Under the pieces are notes generated by a model that saw only the letters and a list, made by a program, of their open reading frames with translations, was not told where the DNA came from and did no database searches. A DNA stretch of 20,608 nucleotides from Lachnospiraceae bacterium. GTDB taxonomy: Bacteria > Bacillota > Clostridia > Lachnospirales > Lachnospiraceae. Within the stretch, counting starts at the first letter, position 1, and each line of letters starts with the position of its first letter. Location: positions 1-20,608 of the forward strand of contig CAAGSD010000130.1 in NCBI GenBank assembly GCA_900772845.1. Reading direction: 5' to 3'. Below are positions 8,413 to 17,324 of this stretch, in pieces. Position numbers and translations under genes: made by a program.

Positions 8413-9486
8413 ATGGATGTAAAAAAAGATATCAAATCTCTGGATCTGGAGGAACTGAAAGCAGAGCTGGAAGGCATGGGAGAGAAAGCATTCCGGGCAA
8501 AGCAGATGTATGAATGGATGCATGTGAAGCTTGCTAGAAGCTTTGATGAGATGACAAATCTCTCCGCAAAATTCAGGGAACAGTGTAAGCAGAATTATGA
8601 ATATACATGTGTCAATCCGGTGAGAATCCAGAAATCCCAGATCGACGGGACGAAAAAGTTCCTGTTCGAGCTGGCGGACGGCAATGTGGTGGAAAGTGTA
8701 TGGATGCAGTATAAGCATGGCAACAGTGTGTGTATCTCTTCCCAGGTCGGATGTCGTATGGGATGCCGCTTCTGTGCCTCCACGTTGGATGGCCTGGAGC
8801 GTAACCTGAAGCCTTCCGAGATGCTGGATCAGATTTATGCCATTACGAGACTGACCGGTGAGCGTGTTTCCAATGTGGTTGTCATGGGAACCGGAGAACC
8901 GATGGATAATTATGACAATATCCTGAAGTTTCTGCATCTTCTGACCGATGAAAACGGACTCAATATCAGTCAGAGAAACGTTACGGTCTCCACCTGTGGA
9001 ATCGTACCCAGAATGCGGCAGCTGGCGGATGAAAAACTGCAGATCACACTGGCATTGTCTTTACACGCAACTACGGATGAAAAAAGAAGAAAGCTGATGC
9101 CCATAGCCAACAGATATTCTATTAAGGAACTGATGGAAGTGTGTCAGTATTATTTTGAACAGACAGGTCGGAGAATTACGTTTGAATACAGCCTGGTGGG
9201 CGGCGTAAATGATACGGAGGAAGATGCCAGAGAACTGACCGCCCTGGCAAAACCGTTATGCTGTCATATTAATCTGATTCCGGTAAATCCTATTAAAGAG
9301 CGGGATTATGTGCAGTCGGATACGAAGCATATCCAGGCGTTTAAAAATAAACTTGAAAGTAAAAAGATACATGTTACAATTAGAAGGGAGATGGGCCGGG
9401 ACATCGATGGAGCCTGCGGACAGCTGAGACGCCGTCATGTACAGGAGCAAAAGGATCCGGATAAAATCTCACAGGAGGAAGTTTGA
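8413..9486 (+). CDS. rlmN: 23S rRNA (adenine-2503-C2)/tRNA (adenine-37-C2)-methyltransferase RlmN
   Basis: RlmN is a radical-SAM enzyme that makes 2-methyladenosine in 23S rRNA and in some tRNAs, which supports decoding accuracy. The iron-sulfur ligands are C114, C118 and C121 (CRMGCRFC). C335 in GACGQL is the expected methyl-carrying cysteine, and C107 (SVCISSQVGC) matches the other conserved cysteine. GTGEPMDN (159-166) is the usual SAM-binding loop. The N-terminal RNA-binding domain and full length (357 residues) are present. No strong ribosome site precedes the ATG (only GAGAACAG), so translation may depend on coupling to rsmB 23 nt upstream. Confidence 0.96.
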   Translation: MDVKKDIKSLDLEELKAELEGMGEKAFRAKQMYEWMHVKLARSFDEMTNLSAKFREQCKQNYEYTCVNPVRIQKSQIDGTKKFLFELADGNVVESVWMQYKHGNSVCISSQVGCRMGCRFCASTLDGLERNLKPSEMLDQIYAITRLTGERVSNVVVMGTGEPMDNYDNILKFLHLLTDENGLNISQRNVTVSTCGIVPRMRQLADEKLQITLALSLHATTDEKRRKLMPIANRYSIKELMEVCQYYFEQTGRRITFEYSLVGGVNDTEEDARELTALAKPLCCHINLIPVNPIKERDYVQSDTKHIQAFKNKLESKKIHVTIRREMGRDIDGACGQLRRRHVQEQKDPDKISQEEV

Positions 9487-9487
9487 A

Positions 9488-10216
9488 GTGCTTAAAACAT
9501 TTTCCATAACCGATATCGGAAGGAAAAGAAAAGTAAATCAGGACTACATTTATACTTCTGAAAAACCGGTAGGTAATCTGCCCAATGTATTTATTGTGGC
9601 AGATGGAATGGGCGGCCACAATGCGGGAGATTATGCATCCAAGGTGACCGTGAAGACTATGCTTGCCGATATGGAGAATTCTTTTGAAAAGAATCCCATG
9701 ATCATTTTTAAAAGAGCGATAGAGGAAGCCAATACGGTGATCCGTACAAGAGCCAGAGAAGACAGCAGACTGGAAGGAATGGGGACGACGGTAGTCGCAG
9801 CCTCCTGTATGGGCAGATTTTTACAGGTAGCCAATGTAGGAGACAGCAGACTCTATGTGGTAAACAGAGAGATCCGGCAGATTACAAGAGATCATTCCTA
9901 TGTGGAAGAAATGGTACGTATCGGTGAACTGGATCCTGCAGATGCAAGAAATCATCCTGACAAGAATATTATTACCAGAGCAGTGGGAGCCGAAGACAGT
10001 GTAGAACCGGACTTTTTTACCGTGGAACTGCAGGAAGGAGATCTTGTCCTGATGTGTTCCGACGGATTGACCAATATGCTGGAAGATGAAGAAATCCGCA
10101 TGATTATCAGCGGTGCCAGAGACCTTGTGGAAAAGGCAGAGCGACTGGTTGAGGCAGCCAACGCAAACGGTGGCAGAGACAATATCAGTGTGATTCTGAT
10201 CGAACCGTGTGCATAA
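9488..10216 (+). CDS. stp: PP2C-family Ser/Thr protein phosphatase (Stp/PrpC)
   Basis: This metal-dependent phosphatase reverses PrkC-type phosphorylation. The 242 residues contain the PP2C metal-site motifs: NQD (D19), VADGMGGH (D39, G40), NVGDSRLY (116-123), CSDG (D192) and GGRDN (D231). The start is GTG at 9488, one base after the rlmN stop, with AGGAGG at 9473-9478. A longer reading from an ATG at 9437 would overlap rlmN and add 17 residues that do not belong to the fold. It lies directly before the kinase gene, the standard order in Bacillota. Confidence 0.95.
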   Translation: MLKTFSITDIGRKRKVNQDYIYTSEKPVGNLPNVFIVADGMGGHNAGDYASKVTVKTMLADMENSFEKNPMIIFKRAIEEANTVIRTRAREDSRLEGMGTTVVAASCMGRFLQVANVGDSRLYVVNREIRQITRDHSYVEEMVRIGELDPADARNHPDKNIITRAVGAEDSVEPDFFTVELQEGDLVLMCSDGLTNMLEDEEIRMIISGARDLVEKAERLVEAANANGGRDNISVILIEPCA

Positions 10217-10249
10217 ATTAACCAGCTTTTGTTGAAATGGAGAGCAAGA

Positions 10250-12391
10250 ATGATCAAAATAGGAATGATGATCGGCGACCGCTATGAGATTTTGGAAAAA
10301 ATCGGAACCGGCGGAATGTCAGATGTCTATAAAGCAAAATGTCATAAACTGAATCGCTATGTGGCCATCAAGGTCCTTAAGCAGGAATTCAGCGAGAATG
10401 CAAACTTTGTATCCAAATTCCGGATCGAGGCGCAGGCAGCGGCCGGACTGATGCATCCCAATATTGTAAATGTCTACGATGTCGGGGAAGAGAACGGCAT
10501 CTACTATATCGTAATGGAACTGGTGGAAGGCATTACCCTCAAAAAATATATTGAGAAGAAAGCCCGCCTGTCCTACAAAGAGGCAGTCAGCATTGCCATC
10601 CAGGTAAGCATGGGAATTGAGGCTGCACACAACAACCACATTATCCACCGGGATATCAAGCCGCAGAATATTATTATTTCCAAGGACGGCAAGGTAAAGG
10701 TAACGGATTTTGGAATTGCCAAGGCGGCTACCAGCAATACCATCACTTCCAATGTGATGGGAAGTGTACATTATACCTCTCCGGAGCAGGCAAGAGGCGG
10801 CTACAGTGATGAGAAGAGTGACATTTATTCGCTGGGTATCACCATGTTTGAGATGCTGACGGGAAGAGTTCCTTTTAATGGAGAGACGACCGTAGCCATT
10901 GCCATCAAACATATTCAGGAGGAGATGCCGTCACCCAAAGAATTTGTACCGGAGATTCCCTCCAGTGTTGCAAGCATTGTATTGAAGTGTTGTCAGAAAT
11001 CTCCGGATCGCCGATATCAGAACATGGCGGAGCTGATTGCTGATCTGAAACAGTCCCTGATCAATCCCGAGGAGGACTTTGTGGTAACGAATGATCCGGA
11101 TATGGAAGGCGGTACCCGGATGATCTCCGATGAAGATATGGCGCAGATCAAGAAAAAGGTGCCCTATCAGAGCAGCCGGGAGTACGAAGGGCAGGATCAT
11201 GATGATACAATGCGTCTGAGGTCAGAGACGGAAGCAGTCTATGACAATGAAGAAGTGGAAGAAGAGGACGATTACGACTACGATCCCAAGATGGAGCGTG
11301 TGACAACGGTTCTGGCCATCGTGGCAGGTGTGGTGATCTGTGTGATCCTCATTGTGCTGGCGGTGAAGATCTTCGGTGGAAAACAGGGGGACGGTAACGG
11401 CAATGGTTCGGCAGGTCCCATCATTACTACGGAGGAGACCGGTGCCACAGAGGTGGAAAAAGTCTCTATGCCGTATGTCACCGGCATGAATGTGGACGAT
11501 GCCAGAAATACGCTGACCAGTCTCGGAATTATGTCTGAGGTAACCTATGAAGAGTCGGATTCTGTAGCTGAGGGCGTAGTCATCAACACCGATGTCAGCG
11601 TGGGAGCGCAGATCGAAAAAGGAAGTAAAGTGACGCTGAAGGCAAGTGCGGGCACCCAGGGTGTGGAAGTTCCCAGTGTGGTGGATCTTACGTATGATGA
11701 GGCAAATACGCAGTTGGTAAGCAAGGGATTTTTGGTAAACAAGACAGAAAGTTATTCTGAAACCGTGGAGTCGGGACGTGTCATTTCCCAGACTCCTGCG
11801 GAAGGAAACAAGGCACCGAAGGGCAGTGTGATCACAGTAACGGTAAGCCTTGGAAAAGAAGATACCAAGATTCGTGTACCGAACCTGATAGGATTGTCGG
11901 AACAGGACGGTACGGTAGAGGCAATTGAAGCAGGACTGACTGTGGGCAGCGTGACTTATATTTACAGTGATGAAGTGGGCGAGGGAAAGATCTGCTATCA
12001 GAGCTATTCCCATGGATCCTATGTGGATCAGGGAACCTCCATTGATATTAAAGTCAGTCAGGGCGCTCAGAAGGTTACCTACAAGTGCAATGCCAACATT
12101 ACGGCACCTACGACTTCCGAAGCACCGGATTATGTATCCGGAACGGAAGTGAGCATCAAGCTGACGACGGATGACGGACAGGTACTTCTGGATACCAGAA
12201 CTTCAAGTTTTCCTCAGGCAGCAAACTACTATGGACTGGGATCTTCCGGCGGAACCATTATCATGACCTATCAGGTGACGACAGAGGGAACCACCACAAC
12301 AGATGAGAACGGCAACACGGTAAATGTTCCGGGTACGACAGAAGACCGTTCCTTTACCAGACGGATTGAATTTGTAAAGGAACAGGAGTAA
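10250..12391 (+). CDS. prkC: PASTA-domain Ser/Thr protein kinase (PrkC/PknB/Stk family)
   Basis: This is a membrane kinase that senses muropeptides or lipid II and regulates growth, wall synthesis and spore germination in relatives. In 713-residue numbering: glycine loop GTGG (19-22), catalytic lysine K41, HRDIKPQN (D135), DFG (D153) and an activation loop rich in Thr/Ser. A very acidic juxtamembrane stretch (about 325-345) comes next, then one membrane helix (about 352-376), three PASTA repeats (about 405-469, 473-537, 542-605) and a final beta-rich segment of about 108 residues rich in Thr, Ser and Gly. The ATG at 10250 is preferred over the TTG at 10229 because GGAG lies 7 nt upstream and the fold starts there. 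It is 33 nt after stp. Confidence 0.95.
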   Translation: MIKIGMMIGDRYEILEKIGTGGMSDVYKAKCHKLNRYVAIKVLKQEFSENANFVSKFRIEAQAAAGLMHPNIVNVYDVGEENGIYYIVMELVEGITLKKYIEKKARLSYKEAVSIAIQVSMGIEAAHNNHIIHRDIKPQNIIISKDGKVKVTDFGIAKAATSNTITSNVMGSVHYTSPEQARGGYSDEKSDIYSLGITMFEMLTGRVPFNGETTVAIAIKHIQEEMPSPKEFVPEIPSSVASIVLKCCQKSPDRRYQNMAELIADLKQSLINPEEDFVVTNDPDMEGGTRMISDEDMAQIKKKVPYQSSREYEGQDHDDTMRLRSETEAVYDNEEVEEEDDYDYDPKMERVTTVLAIVAGVVICVILIVLAVKIFGGKQGDGNGNGSAGPIITTEETGATEVEKVSMPYVTGMNVDDARNTLTSLGIMSEVTYEESDSVAEGVVINTDVSVGAQIEKGSKVTLKASAGTQGVEVPSVVDLTYDEANTQLVSKGFLVNKTESYSETVESGRVISQTPAEGNKAPKGSVITVTVSLGKEDTKIRVPNLIGLSEQDGTVEAIEAGLTVGSVTYIYSDEVGEGKICYQSYSHGSYVDQGTSIDIKVSQGAQKVTYKCNANITAPTTSEAPDYVSGTEVSIKLTTDDGQVLLDTRTSSFPQAANYYGLGSSGGTIIMTYQVTTEGTTTTDENGNTVNVPGTTEDRSFTRRIEFVKEQE

Positions 12392-12402
12392 GGCAGGAAA
12401 CT

Positions 12403-13278
12403 ATGAAAGGCAAGATTATAAAAGGAATTGCCGGATTCTATTATGTTGACTGTAGCGGAACTGTATATGAATGCAAGGCAAAGGGTGTCTTCCGCAAGGA
12501 TCACAGAAAACCCCTTGTAGGGGACGATGTGGATCTGGATGTCTTGGATGAGGTACAGAAAAAAGGGAATATCAGGGAGTTATTGCCCAGACACAGTGAA
12601 CTGATCCGCCCGGCGGTAGCCAATGTGGATCAGGCACTGGTGATTTTTGCCGTTGCGAAGCCGCAGCCGAATTTTAATTTATTGGATCGTTTTCTCATCA
12701 TGATGCAGCAACAGGAGATTCCCTGTGTGATCTGTTTTAATAAGCAGGACATTGATGAAGATGGAAAAAAAGAGGATTACAGGGCGATTTACGAGCGGGC
12801 AGGGTTTCGGACCATTACGGTCAGTGCAGCCAAAAGAGAAGGCATCGAAGAAATACAGGAGCTGCTGCGGGGAAAAACGACCACGGTGGCAGGCCCCAGT
12901 GGTGTCGGTAAATCCTCGCTGGTGAACTGCCTGCAATCAGGGACTGTCATGGAGACGGGGACTATCAGCGAAAAGATCGGGCGGGGAAAACATACCACGA
13001 GACATTCCGAACTGATTTCCATTGCCAGAGATACTTATATTCTGGATACCCCGGGTTTCAGCTCTCTGGGGCTGTTTCAGTTGGAAAAGGAGCAGCTGGC
13101 CCGGTTTTATCCGGAGTTTGCACCGTTTGAAAAGTATTGCCGATTCGGTGGATGCGCTCATATCTCAGAGCCGGTATGCGGCGTGAAAGATGCCGTGGCC
13201 GATAATAAAATTTCACAGATCAGATATGAGAATTACTGTCTGCTTTATGAAGAACTGAAAAATCAGAGAAAATATTAA
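12403..13278 (+). CDS. rsgA: Ribosome small-subunit biogenesis GTPase RsgA
   Basis: RsgA is a circularly permuted GTPase that checks late 30S assembly. Domains in order: N-terminal OB fold (about 1-70), G4 motif FNKQD (112-116), G1 P-loop GPSGVGKSS (164-172), the switch region with GRGKHTTRH (193-201), G3 DTPG (215-218) and the C-terminal zinc knuckle with C246, C251, H253 and C259. The length of 291 residues is normal. It lies 11 nt after prkC, the usual neighbour order. The rpe and thiN genes that often follow rsgA in Bacillota are not here; xpaC starts 2 nt later instead. Confidence 0.96.
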   Translation: MKGKIIKGIAGFYYVDCSGTVYECKAKGVFRKDHRKPLVGDDVDLDVLDEVQKKGNIRELLPRHSELIRPAVANVDQALVIFAVAKPQPNFNLLDRFLIMMQQQEIPCVICFNKQDIDEDGKKEDYRAIYERAGFRTITVSAAKREGIEEIQELLRGKTTTVAGPSGVGKSSLVNCLQSGTVMETGTISEKIGRGKHTTRHSELISIARDTYILDTPGFSSLGLFQLEKEQLARFYPEFAPFEKYCRFGGCAHISEPVCGVKDAVADNKISQIRYENYCLLYEELKNQRKY

Positions 13279-13280
13279 TT

Positions 13281-14681
13281 ATGAGTGAAGTGCAGAATAA
13301 TAACTTAGGGGAAAAATTCAAAGAGACCATTGCGGAAGCAATGAAGACCGGAGACTTTCACACATTAAATACACTGGTGACAGATACGGTCAATGATGCT
13401 CTGCGGGAGGCGGATTTTCAGGCAAATCTTTCCCGGGAAGCCACAGAGAAAAAGGTGTGGAATTCCCAACGCAGCTGGCAGGAGAAAAAACGGGAGGAAG
13501 TCAAGACCGAGGCGGAGATCCAGGCGGAACGGCAACAGCGGGAAAAACAGCAGGAGGAGCGCCGCAGGCAGAACGAAGAATGGCACAGGCAGCGCAGAGA
13601 GCGGGAAAAACAGTGGGAAGAACAGCGGAAGGCTCAGGCAGAGCAGAACCGTGCACGGAATCAGGCACAGCCGGTGACACCCAGACAAGCTACTGCGGCA
13701 GAAATGACTTCTCTGGTCAAAATGGAAAAGAAGGGAAATGTGTCCGGAACATTGTGTACTGTGTTCGGCGGGATCGGACTGGGCTTCAGCGGACTGGGAC
13801 TTCTGGTACAGCTGTTGCTGGCAGCTTTTCAGGCAGCATCTCTGAGTGCGGCGATCCTTCCGGGGGTATTGTCCCTGGTATTTTTAGAGATGCTCTCTTA
13901 TGGCAACGGACAGCGCAGAAGATTAAAACGTGCGGAGAAATATCTGGAACTGTGCGGCACCAAAATGTATGGTGTGATCAATGAAATGGCCCGTTATACC
14001 GGAAAGAGTGTCCGTTATGTCAGAAAGGATCTGCGGAAGATGCTAAAGGCCGGAATGTTTCCGGACGGACATCTGGATAACAAAGAGACCTGCTTTATGC
14101 TCAATGATGTGATCTACCGTCAGTATCTGGAGACGGAGAAGGCTTATCTGGAGCAGAAAAAGATCAGTGAGCAGGAGAAGCAACAGACGACAGAAACTAT
14201 CAATGAACAGGATACGGAGCAGAACCGCAGAGAGCAGGAACTACACAGTATGGTGGCGGAAGGGATGGAATACATCCGTCATCTTCGGGAGCTGAACGAC
14301 AGGATCGAAGGAGAAGCAATCTCCGATAAGCTGTACCGGCTGGAAAATCTGTTGAAGGAGATCTTTGACAGAGTGCAGGAACATCCGGAACAGCTGCACC
14401 GGATGCATAAACTGATGGATTATTATCTGCCTACTATGTTAAAGCTGGTGGAGCAGTATGCGGAATTTGATGAGATCAGCAGCCCGGGAGAAGATATTCT
14501 CGATGCCAAAAAAGAGATCGAGAAAACACTGGATATGATCAATCAGGCGTTCGTTACATTGCTGAACAATCTGTTCCGGGATGCAGCCTTTGATGCATCG
14601 GCGGATGCACAGGTATTGCAGACGATGTTGGCGAAGGAAGGATTGACGGAATCGGATTTCCTAAGAGAAAAAGGTGTATGA
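13281..14681 (+). CDS. XpaC-like membrane protein (5-bromo-4-chloroindolyl phosphate hydrolysis family)
   Basis: The 466-residue protein has a soluble N-terminus, a long Gln/Glu/Arg-rich coiled coil (about 60-130), two membrane helices (about 155-182 and 187-207), then the segment most like XpaC: YLELCGTKMYGVI followed by YTGKSVRYVRKDLRKMLKAG and a C-terminal helical domain (about 320-460). In Bacillus subtilis xpaC lies next to a telA homologue, yaaN, and the same pair is seen here, which supports the call. The family name comes from a colour-substrate phenotype; a true enzyme activity is unproven. The ATG is 2 nt after the rsgA stop and has no clear ribosome site, so coupled translation is likely. 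Confidence 0.8.
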   Translation: MSEVQNNNLGEKFKETIAEAMKTGDFHTLNTLVTDTVNDALREADFQANLSREATEKKVWNSQRSWQEKKREEVKTEAEIQAERQQREKQQEERRRQNEEWHRQRREREKQWEEQRKAQAEQNRARNQAQPVTPRQATAAEMTSLVKMEKKGNVSGTLCTVFGGIGLGFSGLGLLVQLLLAAFQAASLSAAILPGVLSLVFLEMLSYGNGQRRRLKRAEKYLELCGTKMYGVINEMARYTGKSVRYVRKDLRKMLKAGMFPDGHLDNKETCFMLNDVIYRQYLETEKAYLEQKKISEQEKQQTTETINEQDTEQNRREQELHSMVAEGMEYIRHLRELNDRIEGEAISDKLYRLENLLKEIFDRVQEHPEQLHRMHKLMDYYLPTMLKLVEQYAEFDEISSPGEDILDAKKEIEKTLDMINQAFVTLLNNLFRDAAFDASADAQVLQTMLAKEGLTESDFLREKGV

Positions 14682-14749
14682 CAGCAGGAAAGCAATGCTA
14701 ATGGTAAATAAAAAATCATAAGAGAGTATAGAAAGGCGGGGTTATAAGT

Positions 14750-15910
14750 ATGAATATGGATCTGGATGCAGCAACGAAAGAAGCACCTATCCTTACACTG
14801 GATCCCTTTGCGGAGGCAAAGGCAGAGATCGTGGAGAAGAAACCGGAGGAGCTGGTAGAGGAACAGGCCGTTCCGGAGATGGAACTGACGCCGGAAGAAC
14901 AGAAAATGGTAGATGATTTTGCGGAGCAGATTGATCTGACCAATACTCAGGCGGTATTGCAGTACGGTGCGGGGAGCCAGAAAAAGATTGCAGATTTCTC
15001 CGAGACAGCACTCAGCAATGTCCGTACCAAGGATATGGGTGAGGTCGGACAGCTGCTGACTGACGTAGTGGCACAGCTCAAGGATTTTGATACAGAGGAA
15101 GAAAAGGGATTTTTTGGCCTGTTCAAAAAGAGTGGGGATAAACTGAGCAATCTCAAAGCGAAATACGATAAAGCGGAAGTGAACATCAGCAAGATCTGTG
15201 ATGCCATGGAAAGCCATCAGGTGGTGTTGTTAAAAGATGTGGCGGTACTGGACAAGCTGTACCAGCTGAATCTGAATTATTTTAAAGAACTGTCCATGTA
15301 TATTCTGGCGGGCAAAAAGAAACTGACACAGGCGAAGAACGTGGAACTGCCGGAACTTCTGGAGAAGGCACAGAAGAGCGGACTGCCGGAGGATACTCAG
15401 GCGGCCAAGGATTTTGCAGCAATGTGTGAGAGATTCGAGAAGAAGATCTATGATCTGGAATTGACCAGAGCCATTTCTCTGCAGATGGCACCCCAGATCC
15501 GGCTGATCCAGTCCAATGACATTGCCATGTCCGAGAAGATCCAGTCCACACTGGTGAATACAATCCCTCTGTGGAAGAGCCAGATGGTTATTGCCATCGG
15601 TCTGGATCATGCCACTGATGCAGCCAAGGCACAGCGTGCAGTATCGGATATGACCAACGAGCTGCTGAAGAAGAATGCAGAAGCACTGAAAGTAGCATCC
15701 GTAGAGACAGCGAAGGAAGCTGAGAGAGGTATTGTGGATATCGAGACTCTCAAGACCACGAACCAGACACTGATGACTACACTGGATGAAGTCATGAAGA
15801 TCCAGGAAGAGGGTCGTGCCAGAAGGCAGAGTGCAGAGGAAGACTTACAACGGATCGAAAATGAAATGCGGGATAAGCTTCTGGAGATGAGCCGGGCATC
15901 CCACACATGA
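14750..15910 (+). CDS. TelA/YaaN-like protein (toxic anion resistance family)
   Basis: The 386-residue soluble, mainly helical protein has no membrane segment. The family core is clear: FGLFKKSGDKLSNLKAKYDK (122-141), LDKLYQLNLNYFKELSMYI (167-185) and the highly conserved stretch around MAPQIRLIQSND (246-257), IQSTLVNTIPLWKSQMVIAI (264-283). The C-terminus is a charged helix with regularly spaced Glu/Arg. Members are linked to tellurite and antimicrobial or envelope stress resistance, but the biochemical role is not settled. AAAGGCGGG at 14732-14740 serves the ATG, 68 nt after xpaC. No terminator is visible after it; the next gene has its own promoter. Confidence 0.92.
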   Translation: MNMDLDAATKEAPILTLDPFAEAKAEIVEKKPEELVEEQAVPEMELTPEEQKMVDDFAEQIDLTNTQAVLQYGAGSQKKIADFSETALSNVRTKDMGEVGQLLTDVVAQLKDFDTEEEKGFFGLFKKSGDKLSNLKAKYDKAEVNISKICDAMESHQVVLLKDVAVLDKLYQLNLNYFKELSMYILAGKKKLTQAKNVELPELLEKAQKSGLPEDTQAAKDFAAMCERFEKKIYDLELTRAISLQMAPQIRLIQSNDIAMSEKIQSTLVNTIPLWKSQMVIAIGLDHATDAAKAQRAVSDMTNELLKKNAEALKVASVETAKEAERGIVDIETLKTTNQTLMTTLDEVMKIQEEGRARRQSAEEDLQRIENEMRDKLLEMSRASHT

Positions 15911-15930
15911 TTTTTACATATTTTTACATA
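15911..15930 (+). repeat. Tandem 10-bp repeat TTTTTACATA x2
   Basis: Two identical copies lie immediately after the telA stop codon, and a related AT-rich stretch continues to about 15936. The block ends about 12 nt upstream of the -35 box of the mcp promoter, where an A/T-rich UP element would sit. Confidence 0.8.
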
Positions 15931-15948
15931 ATTTTAAGCAGAGAAATC

Positions 15949-15977
15949 TTGACGAAACCTCCAGAGGAAATTAGAAT
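15949..15977 (+). promoter_or_regulatory. Sigma-A promoter of the chemotaxis receptor gene
   Basis: TTGACG (15949-15954), a 17-nt spacer and TAGAAT (15972-15977) give one mismatch to each consensus hexamer. A/T tracts lie upstream. The gene start follows about 40 nt later, so the receptor can be transcribed apart from the upstream run. No sigma-D (flagellar) type box is seen. Confidence 0.85.
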
Positions 15978-16018
15978 AAAATGTATGTAGGTTAATTAAC
16001 GGAAGGAGCAGGAAACAA

Positions 16019-17284
16019 ATGAAAAAACTGGAAGAAATGCTAAGGGAGAAGCCTATTAAAAATAAGCTTTCTTTTGTATTCCGCATTATGGACGTTTTAT
16101 ATGTGGTGTTGGCACTGGTGGCAGTTGTGGGATTGATACAGTCAAAAAGCTATGTGGGAAGCGTAATTGTTGTGATCATAGTTGTATTAGCTATTGTATT
16201 TAATGCAGCTATGTCAAAAATGCTTACTAAAATGTTAGTAGAACCTATTGAGAGCCTGGTAGTGGCATCCGGAAAGATCGCTGCCGGTGACTTTGAAATT
16301 GGTACTCCTTATGAATCTGAAGACGAATTGGGGAGCTTATCTGACAGTTTTGAGACCGCAGCCGGAATCCTGAAGAAAGTGGTATCAGATCTGCAGGATA
16401 TTGTAGAACATTTTTCCGAGGGTAATTTTGATGTACATAGCAGCTGCCCCGATGCTTATGTAGGACAGCTCCGCAGTGTACTGGATGAACTGGACGAGAT
16501 GGTGAACAAGGTCAGTGAGACTATGCACGGTATTCAGGGATCTTCCGAACAGGTATCTGCCGGAAGCAATCAGCTGGCCGTCAGTGCACAGGATATTGCG
16601 GAAGGTGCTACCAGTCAGGCTGCAGCTGTTGAAGAACTGGTGGCTACCGTAGAAGAAGTAACGAATCAAGTACTGGAGAACACCAAGTCTACCGATATCG
16701 TTCACGACAAGGCAAAACAGGTAGGTATCGAGGCAGCCAACAGCCAGAAGAAGATGGATGAACTGGTAGATGCCATGAAGAAAATCGATACCACGACCCA
16801 GAATATCGAGAAGATCATCGCAGATATCGAGAATATTGCATCCCAGACCAATCTGCTGTCCCTGAATGCATCCATTGAGGCAGCAAGAGCAGGGGAAGCC
16901 GGAAGAGGCTTCGCAGTGGTAGCTGACCAGATCAGACAGCTGGCAGAAGAGAGTGCAAATTCCGCAGTAGAGTCTAAGAAGCTGATCGAAGAATCCATGA
17001 ACGAAGTAGGAGTGGGCAACAGGGTTACTAGGGAGACCAACGAAGCAATGCAGAAGGTTATGACCGAACTGGATCAGATCATCCAGGAGGTTGCCAATAT
17101 CCGTACGGCATCTGACAGACAGGCAGTATCTGTCAGCAATATCAAGAAGGGCGTGGAAGATATCAACGATGTTATCCAGTCCAACTCCGCAGCAGCAGAG
17201 GAAACCTCTGCGACAAGTGAAGAACTTTCTGCTTCTGCAACCACTCTGAATGAATTGTTAGAGCATTTCAAACTGCGTGGTTAG
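16019..17284 (+). CDS. Methyl-accepting chemotaxis protein with minimal extracytoplasmic region
   Basis: This is a membrane signal transducer for a CheA/CheW array. Two helices (about 20-41 and 46-65) are joined by only a few residues, so there is no external sensor domain. A HAMP domain (about 64-122) follows, then a second HAMP-like segment with EGNFDV (134-139), and the long coiled-coil signalling domain whose hairpin tip reads NASIEAARAGEAGRGFAVVA (283-302), the near-invariant CheA/CheW contact. Ala- and Glu-rich helices on both sides hold candidate methylation pairs. The 421-residue length is short for the family. AGGAG at 16004-16008 precedes the ATG. No che or flagellar gene is in the window. 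It may sense an intracellular or membrane signal (inference). Confidence 0.95.
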   Translation: MKKLEEMLREKPIKNKLSFVFRIMDVLYVVLALVAVVGLIQSKSYVGSVIVVIIVVLAIVFNAAMSKMLTKMLVEPIESLVVASGKIAAGDFEIGTPYESEDELGSLSDSFETAAGILKKVVSDLQDIVEHFSEGNFDVHSSCPDAYVGQLRSVLDELDEMVNKVSETMHGIQGSSEQVSAGSNQLAVSAQDIAEGATSQAAAVEELVATVEEVTNQVLENTKSTDIVHDKAKQVGIEAANSQKKMDELVDAMKKIDTTTQNIEKIIADIENIASQTNLLSLNASIEAARAGEAGRGFAVVADQIRQLAEESANSAVESKKLIEESMNEVGVGNRVTRETNEAMQKVMTELDQIIQEVANIRTASDRQAVSVSNIKKGVEDINDVIQSNSAAAEETSATSEELSASATTLNELLEHFKLRG

Positions 17285-17324
17285 TCAGAGGCTGTTGTCT
17301 GGAATCGTGAAGAAGAAAGAACAG

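Noticed and set aside
9437..9487. Upstream ATG extension of the phosphatase gene
   Set aside because: It overlaps the rlmN C-terminus in another frame and adds basic residues foreign to the PP2C fold; the GTG at 9488 has AGGAGG at the right distance.
13393..13984. Plus-strand Arg/Gly-rich overlapping frames inside the XpaC-like gene
   Set aside because: They are alternative-frame readings of the Gln/Glu/Arg coiled-coil region with low-complexity composition and no ribosome site.
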